Shown here one piece after another: positions 21,412-34,200 of a stretch of 64,000 bases of DNA. Position 1 is the stretch's first letter, and the number at the start of each line of letters is the position of its first letter. The notes below the pieces were generated by a model. The model had not been told where the DNA came from. It saw only the letters and a program-made list of their open reading frames with translations, and ran no database searches. The DNA is taken from the NCBI RefSeq assembly GCF_937616625.2, contig NC_065570.1:17818046-17882045 (forward strand), read 5' to 3'. The stretch is from Mercurialis annua. Lineage: Eukaryota; Streptophyta; Magnoliopsida; Malpighiales; Euphorbiaceae. A program made the translations under genes and the position numbers.

Positions 21412-24400
21412 ATGAAGTCTGTTATTGATGCTGGAGTTATTGAAGGAAGCGATTCTGAACTTTTTGAAAATGAGAATGTCGTTCTTAAAGTTAAAAGAAT
21501 CAAAAATCGCGACATGGAACACAATGCTAATGATGATTCTAAGGTTTGTTTTCTGTTTTTAAACTTTTCTCTTAATGATTTCTTATTATTTCGCTTGTTT
21601 TGCAGAGTTCTGTCAAGAAAAAATCAAAGCGAAGGTCTAACAAACAAGATGATGCAGTTGCGCTATCTTAGTTTTCAATTTTTTTTTCTACATTCTGTTT
21701 ACGATTTTTGTGATTTTTTTTTTATAATTGTTTGTTTTCTAGAGTCCTGCTAAGAAGAAATCGAAACTAACTTCAAATAGACAAGATGATTCTGATTTTG
21801 TAAGTTAGGGTTTCATCATAGTTTTTTGTGTTTTTACTGTGTTTAGTTTATTTAATATTTTCTTATAACTTTTTCTATGTTATTGAACTGTTCATTTCAG
21901 TCTCATATTGGTAAAAATTTGAAGAATGATGTTTTTGTTGGTGGAAGTTGTATTTCTGAGGTTTGTTTACTATTTCCTTGTATTTTACATTGTTTTTGAT
22001 TCTGATATTTTAATTTTTTTTTCTTGTATTAATCTTGTTTTTTTAGTTCTTTATTATCATGCCATTTTTAGTTCTTTAGTGTTTAAATGTTGTATTTATA
22101 GTGTATTTGTATTCTGTTGTTTTATAAAGTTTGTTTGGTAGTGTTTAAATGGTGTATTAACAGTGTATTTATATTCTGTTGTTGTGTAAAGTATGTTTTA
22201 ATATTTATTTATTGTATATTTTTAGTGTTAAATGGTTTATTTATAGTGTATTTATATTTCGTTTTGTGTAAAGTCTGTTTTGGTATTGTTTAATTTGTGT
22301 ATTTATAGTGTATTTATACTATGTTATTGTGTAAAGTCTGTTTTGTGGTATTCATTGTGTACTTATATTAGTTTTATTGTTTTTTTGTAAGTGTTTCTAA
22401 TATATTTTTTCTTAGATTGGAAAACCGTTGTTTTCGAGCAATCAATATTTTAACTCAAAAATTCATCATTCTATGCTGCATAAGTGTATTTCTGATGTGA
22501 AGACTATATTGAATGATGCGCAATTGTTCAAGTTTCGTAAAACCTGTCTTGGATTTATGTTGGATATTCCAGTTTTGTCCTACACCAAATCGTTATCCAT
22601 TCTTTATTGTTGAGGCGGATTTGTCATCCTGTACCTAATGAATTGTTGATAGATGTCAAGAATCATAGGTTGAAATTTTCAATAGAAGAATTTGCTGTAG
22701 TGACAGGGTTAAACTGTGTGGGTGAATTAAACAGTATGAAAAAAGTTTAATTTGGATGATAATGCTTTTGTTCAAAATGTATTTCCTGGTATTAGGAAGA
22801 TATTGAAGTAGCATGTTAAAGATTGTTTGTATGCGAAAAGGTGGTCTGATGATGATGAAGTTGTAAAAGTTGCTTTTGTTTACCTCTTGGAGAATCTGCT
22901 GTTGTCCAATTTTTCTAGTACTCTCGTGAAAAATCATCATTTATTCTTGAGGAATTATGATGACTTCAATACTTATCCTTGGGGAAAGCTGGTTTTTGAG
23001 GTAACTATCAGATCGTTAAAGAAGGTTTTAAGTTTTAGTCAATCTGAAACGAAAAAGTCAAAGGATAACTACAGGCTTAACGGTTTTCCATTGGCTTTCC
23101 AAGTTTGGTTTTATGAGTGTTGCTTAAATGGTGAAATTATGTTTACTACTTTTCTTGAAAAGAAAGTGTCACGTCTTTTAAGTTGGCCTTTGTCTAAATT
23201 TTCTTCTGGTACAAAGGCGGATTTAAATATTCTCACTAACCCAAAGGTATTTAATTTGACTTGTTTCTTTTTTATTTTTTTTATTTTTAGCTGTATATAT
23301 TATGTTTATGTTTTTGTTTACGTTTTTGTTTCTATGTTATATTAGTGTATTTTTGTGTATATATTGTTATTATATACTTTTTTATGATGTTATATTAGTG
23401 TATATATTGTTATTTTTTACTTTTTATTATGTTATGTTTGTGTATTATTGGTGTATTTTATTTTTATAGTAATTTTGTTCTTTATTTTAGGTTATTTTTC
23501 CGAATATTATGGCAACTTCTGAAAAAAAGAATGTATATTTTATCTAGACATAATATTTGATGTACATCATCGCAGAACAGAAACTTCAGAATTTAGAAAA
23601 ATGCAGAAAATTCAGGCAATAATACTGAAATTCAGAATTTAAAAAATTCTGTTAATGGTATGGAAATTAAAATGTTAAGTATTAGTGTTGAACAATCTAC
23701 TTTGAGGAATGATTTTGTTGAGTTTTCAAGAAGTTTTTCGAATACTGTTGATGATTTGATGAAGAAGTTGAATTGTGTTATTCAAAAGAAAAATGTTGTT
23801 TATGATGATAAGAGTAATGAAGGTGATTCTGATCGTGAATTGAATAAGAGTAATGGTAAACAATTTGATGATGATGATGTAAATAAAGGACAATCTAATA
23901 TTCCTTTGGCTGATGCTGTTCCAGTTGGAGAAGATGATTATCATTGTAAATCTGATGATATGAATTTTTTTTTTTCAAAAAAATGTCATTCTGTGCAAGC
24001 TGATGAAGTTGTAGTTGAAAATCTATATGAGAATCATAGTGATCATGTTTATTCTGTTCCTGTTGAGAAGGATCACCTTGTTGGTGATGATTGTAAGTTT
24101 ACTTCTCAAAAGGTATCTGATTTCGAAGATGTTTTAGAATCTGGTGATATTGGTCTGAATGATTGTGTGGTAAATTCTTTGATAGACAATTGGATTATTC
24201 AATCTGATTCTATTTCTGATCAACCGCGTTCTTGACAATTGCATATCATTTTCTGCTGAATGAACATAATGTAATGTATCCAAGGATCTTCATTGTAATA
24301 AAGAACAGTCTAATGCTCATTTTTCTGAAGAAGTTGTTGTTGAAGATGGCCATTCTTTTTCAAATGTTGAAGTTCCTTTAGTAAATAAGAATGAAGATCA

Positions 24401-26151
24401 TCCTTATGATATTATTGTAGAAAAGAGCATTGATGTTGGAGAGATTTCTTCAGTATGTTCTTTTTCTGATAATGAAGATGAGGATAGTGCTTTAGAAGGT
24501 GATGATGTGCCATTCAATTATATTTTTAAACGACGTCAGTCTTTTAATGTTGATGGTAATGTCGGTGTGCCAAATCTGAACAATGACGTATAGGGCAAAG
24601 TTTCTGTTTTAAAATCTGCTTTGGATGAATCAGAAACTAATGATTTGGAATTCACAGTAAAGAGTTTGGCAAAGTATACTGATGTTTCTGATCTTCAAAA
24701 TGTTGAAAAGGTATTTATATTTTGTTTTTAAATCATATTTATTTGCATATGTTTATTGTATATAGTGTTTTTTGGTGTATTTATTATTTTTATATAATAT
24801 TTTTGTTTATTTGATGTTTTGTTTTATTTATTATTGTATTTATGTTTTTTTTGTCTTTTATTATGTAGGAATATACCCCTGAACTTAGTAAAAGATTATT
24901 GAAGCCTTCTTTTCGTTTGTTATCTCCTTATTGTGATCTTGTTGATTCTTCTTAATCGAAAAAATCATCTGATACGGTCTTATCAAGTAGTTGTTTTTTA
25001 TGCCCATTAAAAGATGATGCTTTTATGGTACCATGTAAATCAGAAGTTACTAAGTTTGAAGACTTTTTGCGAAAGGGTTTTTCTGTTAAAACAATGTAAT
25101 TTGTTTTTGTTTTGTATTTATTTTTTACAATATTTATTTATTATATTTTTCTTTTGTTTCATTGCAGGTCATACTTCCACAATATTCTAAAATAACTTCA
25201 AGTTTTGCTTAGGAGTTGATTACATTTCAAAGAAAAGTTTGTTTCTTTCTCTTTATTTGTCAAACAACCATATATCAACGTTTATAAGTTATTGTATAAT
25301 TATTATATGTTGTTTATCTATAGTGATGATAGTGTATTTTATATACTCCTTTTGTCGTTGTTTATGAAGTTACTTTGTTCATTTTCTTGCAGCATATAAA
25401 TGTCATTTTTTATTACTTAAAAAAAGCTGAAGTTATAAAGAAAGACAGACCGTTGTATACAACAACAGATAGCACTTTTGATCAAATTCCGATTTCTGAA
25501 TATAACGAGTTTATTGCAAGTGGAAAAACTGATTTTGAAGTTAAAGATCAGAGTTCAATACTTGAGTCTATTCTTAGAGTTGGCTTACTTTTAGGAAAGG
25601 CATGAGCTAGTGTTGATCACGTATTGATGCCAATGATGCCCCATAACCCAAACCATTGGATTCTTAGACGCATATGTTTCAGAGAAAAGTGTATATATGT
25701 CTACAACAATATCTGATCTGCAGTTTTGGATAATCAGGCACATAAGCATATTTTGGCGTATACTACTTTACTGCCTTTTTATCTTCAGTCTGCTGGTGTA
25801 AAGAGTGATATTTTTGAACTTGAAAAAGTTCGATTTCAAGTTTCAATGGTTCCTGATTTACCTCTTCAAGCTAAAGAGTAAGTTATTATTTATTTTTATG
25901 TTTAATTATTTATTAAACCTTTTAAAATATTCTGATTATAATTTATAAAATATTGTTGCAGTGATTGTGGTGCATTTGTTACTATGTATGCTGAATATTT
26001 CATTGATGGTATGCCGATTCCATCTTCAGTTGATATTCAAGTTACTCGAGCTCGTTTAGCTTGTAATCTTTACTCTTATGGTAAATTCAAAGAAACTATG
26101 CAAGTTGATAGCGACGTTGAAGGTGCTGTGAAGATTAAAAGAGATATGTAA
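21412..26151 (+). pseudogene. DUF1985-Ulp1 cysteine protease family gene, copy 1 (degenerate)
   Basis: A multi-exon gene is inferred from coding blocks joined by GT..AG introns. Several short N-terminal exons repeat a KKKSK motif (21412-21960). A DUF1985-like domain spans about 22480-23250 (FRKTCLGFMLDIPVL, FSIEEFAVVTGLNC, YPWGKLVFE, GFPLAFQVWFYECC). A long acidic linker follows (23660-24900). The C48/Ulp1 protease end spans about 25430-26150. There the catalytic His in NHWIL (codon at 25654) and Cys in DCGAF (25967) are present, but the usual Asp after the strand is Asn (VYNN). Ulp1 proteases cut SUMO precursors and conjugates. Stops at about 22612, 24236, 24590 and 24953 make it a pseudogene. 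Ulp1-like genes are known cargo of some plant Mutator elements; no flanking TIRs were found here. Confidence 0.72.
22070..22350 (+). repeat. Intronic minisatellite, about 5 degenerate units
   Basis: Units of roughly 60-70 bases contain GTGTTTAAATGGTGTATT, TAGTGTATTTATATTCTGTT and GTGTAAAGT(C/A)TGTTTT. The same unit recurs 4 kb away at 26280-26700, in the 3' flank of the same gene. Confidence 0.7.
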
Positions 26152-26279
26152 CATGAATATCTGCTGTTGAAGAAAAAAATACTATTTCAGTTCTAAGTTT
26201 TTAACTTCTTCGGATATTTTTTTGTTTTCTGATCATGTTTTTTTTTCAATTTTTTTTGTTAAGTAACATATATTAGAAT

Positions 26280-26700
26280 GATTGTTTGTATAAGTGGTGT
26301 TTTTATAGTGTATTTGTATTCTTTTTTGCTGTGTAAAGTCTGTTTTGTGTTGTATCCATTCTATATTTAGTGTTTAAATGGTGTTTTTATAGTGTATATT
26401 TTTTTTTGCTGGGTAAAGTCTGTTTTTGTAGTGTTTAAATGGTATTTTTATAGTGTTGCTGTGTAAAGTCTGTTTTGTGGTGTATTCATTTGTATATTTA
26501 GTGTTTAAATGGTGTATTTGTAGTGTATTATATATTTTGTTGCTGCGTAAATTGTTTTTAGGTAGTGTTTAAATGGTGTATTTATAGCGTATTTATATTC
26601 TGTTGCTGTGTAAAGTCTGTTTTCTAGTGTATTCATTTGTATATTTAGTGTTTAAATGATGTATTTAACGTGTATATATATTATGTTTCTGTGTAAATTT
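26280..26700 (+). repeat. 3'-flank minisatellite, about 6 units
   Basis: This is the same unit as at 22070-22350: GTGTTTAAATGGTGTTTT, TAGTGTAT, CTGTGTAAAGTCTGTTTT. Here some units also carry GTGTATTCATTTGTATATTT. Period is about 65-95 bases. No gene. Confidence 0.7.
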
Positions 26701-26807
26701 ATTAAAAATACTGTATTCATACATTCTACATTAATATAGATGATTCAGAAAATAGAAATGATAAATTTTCATTTAATTAAAAATTCATTACAATTAATTA
26801 AAAAAAA

Positions 26808-27255
26808 TTACATCTTTTCAACTAGAAAGAAATTATCTCCAAGCAAATAAAATTGAAGTAAATCTCCAACTTTTATATCACTACTATACATGAACTACTT
26901 GAATCCTTTCATGCTGAAATGACAGCTATGTTTATTTTCATAAACTAGCAGATCACAACTGTTTAGTATATAGCCCGTAGTAAGAGTTACTCTTTTGTCA
27001 CTATTAAGATTCTCTTTCTAATAGCTCCAAGGTATAGTCTGCATATCATTTTTGAATCTAAAATATATAAAATTTCAGTATAGTCTACAAATATTAACTA
27101 AATATATTATTGAACTTAAAATTTAAACTTACAGCTCTATTTTTGGCCACTATTCTTTGAAATTTTTGTGTTGTTGGTGCGATAGACATTTTGTAGTTGA
27201 TTTGTCCATACTGGTCACAAAAATATTCAACCGAACTCGCTAAAGATGAAGACAT
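26808..27255 (-). pseudogene. Small two-exon B3-like gene, copy A (degenerate)
   Basis: Exon 1 runs from an ATG at 27255 to 27133 (41 codons) and ends at a good donor GCT/GTAAGT. Exon 2 follows an acceptor at 27058-27059 and ends at a TAA at 26808-26810. Its end reads ILNSCDLLVYENKHSCHFSM, then SSDIKVGDLLQFYLLG, then FFLVEKM. The pattern GFK..(F/M)..S..IKVGDLLQFYL resembles the C-terminal half of plant B3 DNA-binding domains (GWK-F---N-L-VGD-C-FEL); this family call is tentative. Two in-frame stops (after IPWSY and after GFK) and a one-base phase error at the splice show decay. A related copy lies at 27718-28168. Confidence 0.55.
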
Positions 27256-27717
27256 TTTGTTGTTCTGGTTTTTTGATTCTTGTTCTTTTTGTTTATAGTA
27301 TAACGCTTGTAGGCATAGTTTTAGTGGTTTATATAGAGTTTATCAATACTAATAAACCCTAATTTTAAGTTGCATTATGTTATCAACCCTTAAGATATTT
27401 GTAAAAGCCTATTTTTTAATTTTTATATTTTAGCCCATGAAATGGTTGTATGGGCCAAAAATACATGATAGAATAAACTGTTCAGTTGTACAAAGATTTA
27501 TAATTTTATAATTATTTTGGCGCACGTGTCACGCATGCAATGAATGGTTCTTAACCCTATGTTCTTATGGTGATTCTAGTGTATGTTTAGTGTAAAAGTA
27601 GTGTCAATACACTAAAAATACACCATAAATAAACTAAATAAACAACATACATAAATATACAAGGTAAGACTGAGAATATAGAAACGACAAATTTTCATTC
27701 AATTAAAATATTCGATA

Positions 27718-28168
27718 TTATATCTTCTCAACAAAAAATAAATTATCTCCAATTAAATAAAATTGAATTAAATCTCCAATTTCTGTAATACTACTATTCA
27801 TGAACTTCTTGAATCCTTTCATACTTAAATGACAACTATATTTGTTTTCATACACCAGCAGATCACATCCGTCCATTATATAGACCAAAGTGAGAGTTAC
27901 ATTTTTCTTATTCTTTAGCTTCTCCTTGTAAAAGCTCTAACGTATAGTCTGTATATCATGATTAAATGAAAAATATATAAAATTTCTATATATTTAATAC
28001 TCTAACTAAATAAATAATGATTATTTAAAAAACTTTTAAACTTACAGCTCCATTTTTGGCAGCTCTTTTCTGAAACATTGGTGTTCTTTGTGTTACAAAA
28101 AATTTGAAGGTAATATCATCACTCATGGTAAAATAGTTTTCAGTCTCACTTTGCGTAGGTGAAGACAT
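27718..28168 (-). pseudogene. Small two-exon B3-like gene, copy B (degenerate)
   Basis: Same structure as copy A about 460 bases away. The ATG is at 28166-28168, exon 1 ends at GCT/GTAAGT, and exon 2 ends at a TAA at 27718-27720 with LVYENKYSCHLSMKGFKKFM, then ITEIGDLIQFYLIGD, then FFVEKI. The first stop (after QTIR) sits close to the first stop of copy A, but the second stop of copy A is absent here (GFKKF is intact). The intron acceptor seen in copy A is lost. Both copies point away from the DUF1985-Ulp1 gene upstream. Conservation of exon 2 between copies is much clearer than in the intron, which suggests past selection on the protein. Confidence 0.55.
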
Positions 28169-28428
28169 TTTTGTATTTATTGTTTTTTAAAACTTGTTCT
28201 ATTTATTTAGAGTATAATGCTTGAAGGAATAGTATTAGTTGTTTATATAGAAGATAATTTGTAATAAACTCTAATTTTAAGTGCATTATGCTGTCAATAC
28301 TTATGATATTAGTAAAAGCCCATTTGTTAATATTTATATTTTGGCCCATACAATTGTTGTATGGGCCATAATTATTTTAGTGTATTTTTTTATTACTGTT
28401 TTTTATTTTGTAATGAAATTTTATCGAA

Positions 28429-29306
28429 CAAAGGATCACTTTACCCTCTGAACTTGGCACAAAGTATCAAAAACACCTAAATTGAAAAAAGTGGATCACT
28501 TTGACCCTGAATTTGGCAAAATTGGTACAAACAACCCCCTCCCCACTCTCAATTAAGAGAGTGAAACACACTCTCCGGTTTTAGTTGTGATTTTTTATTC
28601 CTAGGTGGTTTTTTATGGCAAAAGGATTAAAATAATCCTAATTTTTTTAACATTATATAAATTACTCCATAGCAATTAAAAAATAACAATTTAATTTTAA
28701 AACCTTACATATCAAAATTATATTAACTAAAAATATAAAGGACCTCTTTGTATATTTTGCAAAAAAAATCGATTTTTTTTAATTTGTGATGAGCAGCTGT
28801 CAGAATTTTTTCCGGCAGCTGCTCACTATGAGAGACGAACTGGAGTTCGTCTTTCAGGCGAACTCCGTTCGTCTCTTACACAGAGACAAATGGAGTTCAC
28901 CTGAGAGACGAACTCAGTTAGTCTCTCTGACGAACCCACATCTGGGTTCGTCAGAGAGACGAACCTGAGAGACGAATTTGTTCGTTTCTCAGCCGCTGTG
29001 ACGGAATCCGGCGGTGTCGGATGGGTTTGGGCGGTGGATTATGGATTTTATGTGGTGGTCGGTGGTGGAGGAAAAGGGATAGTGGTGGTGGAGAAAGATG
29101 AGTTTTAAATTAATTAGGGTTAAATATTTAATTAGATTAAGTTAATTATTTTAAATTTAGAATCTCGCTCTCCAATTAAGGTGCCACATCAGTGTAGGGG
29201 TGTTTTTGAAACAGTTTTGCCAAGTTCAGGGTAAAAGTGATCCGGTTTTGCTAATTGGACGTTTTTGATACTTTGTGCCAAGTTCAGGGGGTAAAGTGAT
29301 CCTTTG
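28429..29306. mobile_element. Non-autonomous TIR element of about 0.88 kb
   Basis: The ends are long inverted repeats. The left starts CAAAGGATCACTTTACCC and continues GAACTTGGCACAAAGTATC; the right is its reverse complement. A second, inner inverted similarity (GTGGATCACTTTGACCCTGA against its complement near 29210-29255) extends the arms. No clean target duplication was found, so the superfamily is not fixed. A palindrome-rich island lies at 28787-28958. Confidence 0.72.
28787..28995. repeat. Palindrome island inside TIR element
   Basis: The motif GAGAGACGAAC and its complement occur repeatedly. There is a perfect inverted repeat with 16-base arms and a 4-base spacer at 28923-28958. GAGCAGCTG and CAGCTGCTC form another pair at 28791-28824. 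The G+C content is far above the flanks. The open frame of 60 codons here (28786-28968) is a by-product of the repeats. Confidence 0.78.
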
Positions 29307-29330
29307 ATCGAGTTTTATCTATTATGGTAT

Positions 29331-30820
29331 TGTTAGTGATATGCACTAGGTCAATCATGTTTTACCATGTTTTGACTTTATCATTTTGTTATTTATTGAT
29401 TGGCAGTTTTATCATTTTATATTAATGATTAAAGACTTGAATGGTTAATTCTTTCTAAGGTCATCAAGTATGTGACTTGATAGTAGAACCCTTAAGTTTA
29501 ATAAAAGAATTATATACCATATATCCCTAGTCTTAATAGAACATTGAGACTAGTATGATGTTGACTGATGATTATGTTTTACTAATCATGTATATGAGAT
29601 ATTAAGTCAAATCATAGGTGTTATTTGAGAAATAAGGCACTGGATGATCCACTGTGAGAATACTACATAGATCACTGTCATAAGTAATTCTCATTACAGT
29701 TCTATTAGTATAATCCTTTGATCTTGAAATCATCCTGGATTTCTACATAGCTATTTCATGTTTTGATACAGTCTTACATTATCTTTAACAGGATAATGGA
29801 ATAGATTGTCATTGAATATGAAAGTAACTATGTGAGAAATGTGAGTGACTGAGAAGGAATTTGTCCCTCATTTATTTGAGTAAGATATCTATGGGCCCCT
29901 TGAAGAAGATAGACTGAAGGAAAAGCATGGCCATGCTAATTGATAAGGAGTTATCATTTTCAGTCTACTTAGAGTCAAGAAACTAATGATTGAATATTAT
30001 AAGGATGACAGCACTATGCCTTATATTCAATCTGCATATCGAGTGACAAAGGGATTAAAATATTATTGTAAATGGTTAAATCGGATTATCGATATTCATA
30101 TAACTTGGGTAGTCATAATGTCTTGCTAGAGGCCACTTATGACTTGTGGGCTGAAATAGGGATTTCGAGCTTACTGCCAACGTTATATGAACCTACAGGG
30201 TCGCACACTAAGAACAGGCCCAAAACAGTTATGGGTTGTACAAGCCCAATGTGATTAAGTAATTATATATATATATATATATAATTCGTAATATATATAT
30301 TAATAAATATATATATTAATTCGAAATTTAAGGATAAGTGTTTTCCTTAATTTATTATTTTTTTGGAAGATAATAAATATAGTAATTAATATATATGGAT
30401 GATTATCAAAAAGGAGTTTTTGATAAACATAAACTTGTAGAATTGCAATGAGATTGAAATTCGAATTTGTCTCAAACTCTAGTGTTGTTTATCACTATAA
30501 ATACACATTAAGCAATTGGTTTTGAAAATCACAAAATTCATTATTCACTAAATCACTAAAATTCGAAATTGCTTGTGAAGCAATAGTGCTAGCACACAAA
30601 CACTAGTTTTGGCTAAGGTCTGTTCGTGTGGATACTCGTAGAGGACGCGTTCTTTTGGAGGCGTTTCTGATCCGAGACCAGGTATCACCAAAGTGAACCA
30701 CCTCCTTCCTTCCTACAAGTAAGTACTTATTCTGTTAATTCGAATTACATGGATCTTGGTTTGGGTTTTTAGATAAATTTTTGAAATTCCGCTGCGTTAT
30801 GAACCGAAAAAAACCCAACA
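29331..30820 (+). mobile_element. Solo LTR, Ty1/copia type
   Basis: The segment starts TGTTAGTGATATGC and ends AAACCCAACA, with GGTAT directly on both sides (29326-29330 and 30821-30825). The end (TTCCGCTGCGTTATG, then AAACCCAACA) is typical of plant copia LTRs. TATAAATACA at about 30497-30506 is a probable TATA box on the plus strand. No internal region is left, so it is a solo LTR of 1490 bases. Confidence 0.85.
30264..30283. repeat. (AT)n microsatellite
   Basis: An uninterrupted run of alternating A and T of about 20 bases inside the copia solo LTR, followed by more AT-rich DNA. Confidence 0.85.
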
Positions 30821-30825
30821 GGTAT

Positions 30826-31236
30826 TTTTGCAGTGTATTTTTTATGTATAAATTATATATTATGTCTCTGGCAAATATGTAATTAAATTTTAACTTTTTC
30901 TATTGCAATTTTCATCTGTTTTTTTATTTTAGTTTAGTTTATTGTTCTTTTATATTACATGTTGTTATAATTATATTAAAATTACATATTAATTTTTTTT
31001 ATTTAATATGTATACATATAACATTTTTTAAATTATTAGTTAAGCAAAAGCTTTGTTATGGTTTATATGTGGTTTATACTATATTTTTTTAGTTAATTGT
31101 TGTTTATATGTGATATTTCTTCCTTTTACTTACACACGTGTATTCATATCCTTTTTATTCTACATAAACGTCTTATGCATTCTGAAATTTCATTTTTTCG
31201 ATTTAATTTTTTTCTTAACAAATTAATTTCTCTGTA
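30826..31236. other. AT-rich DNA upstream of second DUF1985 gene
   Basis: No coding frame. It may be the promoter region of the gene starting at 31237; no clear TATA box could be assigned in such AT-rich DNA. Confidence 0.35.
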
Positions 31237-34200
31237 ATGGTGAATACTCGATCATCTATTAGTCCTCATGATAATTCTATTAAAAGTTCAGATTTGCCTA
31301 AATCATCAGCTATTTGCACACAAAAATCCATTCCTTGCAAAAAAACGAAAAACTGGTGAAAAAATACCTACAAAGAAATTGAAACATAATGATTCAGTTA
31401 TATCGAAAACAACATGTGATATTAAGGTATATATCTACTTTGATTTAGAATATTATTATATTTTTCTTACTTATATTGATTTTGTTTTCAATTTTAATAT
31501 ATTATTTGTTTTATATTAAATGGATATTGTTAATTTTTTGCTATTAGTAGTTGTTTCTAATTCTCATCAATATATTAATATGTTTTTTCAATTTGAATCC
31601 GTTGTTTTTCGTGACTATATTAATACAATTTTTTATTTTATGTTTTTTATAGTGTTCTGTTATTGTTATATTAGTGTTTTTTTTCTTTTTTTTTTTGATA
31701 TCGGATTGGGATTATTATATTCATCCTATATATTACTTTTCAGTGAAGATTGGACATACTAAAGGAGTTGATGTAATTAGTAACATTAAATCTAATCTTT
31801 CTGCTTCAATGTTAGATTGTTTTGCTAAAACTTGTTTTGGTAAGTTTTTAAATATGCAAGATTTTGTTCTAAAAATACAGTTGGTTCATTATTTATTACT
31901 AAGAGAAGAAAAAACAACCTAATTTTTATGAGTTGTGGATTAAGATATCTGGTAAATATCTGAAATTTGGAATTTCTGAGTTTGCTTTAATGACTGGACT
32001 GAAGTGCATTGACGATGTTGATAGAAATGAGTATTCAATTGATTTTTGTGAATTAAAAATCAAGTATTTTACTGGATTAAAGAAGATCACAAAGAAATCA
32101 ATTGAAGAATGTTTTTTGTTGAAAAGATGAGACTGTGAAGAAAATTCTTTAAAATTAGCTATTTTGTATTTCATTGAGTTGTTTTTGTATAACAATAGAT
32201 CTGATTCAACAGTAAGTGATTGTCATTTTCATTTAGTAAGTACAAGAAAATTTGAAGACTGCGTATGGGTTAAAGATATATTTTATTTAACTATTGAGTT
32301 TTTGAAGAATAAACTGAGTGCTAAAAAGAAGTGTGATTATTTGTATAAAAAAATACAACTGAAAGTCCTACCTCTGGACGTTATGATGGGTTTCCATTAG
32401 CTTTGCAAATATGGTTTTTCGAATGTTGTCCGTTTGTGAATGGAAAAATTGCTACCCGAGTAAATGCCTTTTTACCTCGTATTGTTCGCTGGAAATCAAC
32501 TGTTATGTGGAGTTTTAAGGACCTTTTTCGAGATTTCTTTAGTGAAAGTTCATCACAGGTATATTATGTAAAAATAATACAATTATTCTTTTATTTAATT
32601 TATTTCTCTTATTTTTTGGTATATTTATTCTAATTTACTGTTATGTTATTCGTTTTTAGTTTCAGTTGGTAAATATCCAACCAACATCTGAAGAGAGATT
32701 GAATGTTGAATTCAATTTTTTGTTTTCGAAAGAGAAAGAAAACGTTATAGAAGGTTCTGGCAGGAAAGAGACTGTTGATTTGTTCATCAATGGAGATATA
32801 AAAGTGTTGAGAGATAAAGTTCAAGAAATATATTCTTATCAGAAACAAATAAATTCAGATTTCATTAGTTTTAAATCTTATGTTGAGCTCCAATTTTCTC
32901 AAATTCTACTAGAATTTTCAGAATTGAAGAATATGATGTCTTCTTTCAAATCAAAGGTGGTTATGTTTTTTATTTAATTATATTAACTATAACTATATTT
33001 TGTTTAATATATTTTAAAAATTGTATTTTATTTTTAGGATTCTGTCTTTGGAGATTTTGGAGCTGATAAAAAAGATGTTAATGATCAAGAGTTTCATTTT
33101 GAAAATTCAGATCATAGTGGTAAAAATGACAAGTTTTATACAGATTTACCAAATGTTATTACTCAATCAAGAAAGGTTAGTTACTTTTTAATGGTTTATG
33201 TGTAGTGTATTTATAGTGTATGTATGTCGTAACCATATTTTGTTTCATTTATACTATCTATTGTGTGTTTATTATGTTTTTTTAGTGCTGATTTATTTTT
33301 AAATTTATTACTGCTAATTTTGCTCTGTTTATTAAGGTTGTTGATGAGTTCAATGATAAAGAAAATAATGTGGAGTTTTGTAAAGAAAAGAAAAATAAAA
33401 AATATGTAAATGAAATATTGAAAAAGTTTAAAACAAATATTCCACATGTAGAAAAAAAAATCAGATAGTTTACTTATTATAATTCAAATTTTTTCATTTA
33501 ATCTTATTTAATTGATTTTATACAATCTGAAATAATTTTTTTTATTGTCTCATAAGATAATTCTTATTTTCTGAATCAATTTGGATAGTTATTATGTAAT
33601 TTTTGTTACAGTAATTTGTTTTATAGTTTACTTCTTTTTTATTTATTTTTTTTATATTGTTTTCTTTTAGTTTTATGATTCCTCTTCACCACTGGATGAA
33701 ATGCAAATAAACTTTTTGATTGATGCGTGTGATCGTGTTGAAAAGGAAGCTGGTTTGAATACTTCATCTGGTTGTAAATCCAACCATGTTAAAGAACCAA
33801 TGGTATACAAAAACATAAATTAATTTCTATTTATAATTTAAAAGAATCCTTTATAATACAAAATTAATATATATTAACCTTATTATATTTTTAAGGATAT
33901 TTTAAAAGATCTTGCGGATTGTGCTTTATTATCTAAGAAGATGTTTGAGGTAGAAAATCTCTTTTAGTATTTTTCAAATTTCTATTATTTTCTTTTTTTA
34001 TAATCTATATTTTAACTATTAAAGATTAGTTTGTTATATCTAATCCTACTTGATTTTGAAGGATGAAGATGCTGCTCATGCTGAATATAATACTGTTTTT
34101 AAACCTACTAAAGGTTTATTTCCGTTTGATGATCTATTGAATATTTATCCTTCATATCCCGATTTTGAAGAGTTTAAGCCGTGGTTGTATAAAGGATTTA

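Noticed and set aside
28429..29306. Assignment to Mutator by a 9-bp duplication
   Set aside because: Flanks (TTATCGAA on the left, ATCGAGTT on the right) do not form a clean duplication, so the superfamily was left open.
30072..30254. 60-codon plus-strand frame
   Set aside because: It lies inside a copia solo LTR with a clear target duplication, so it is non-coding LTR DNA.
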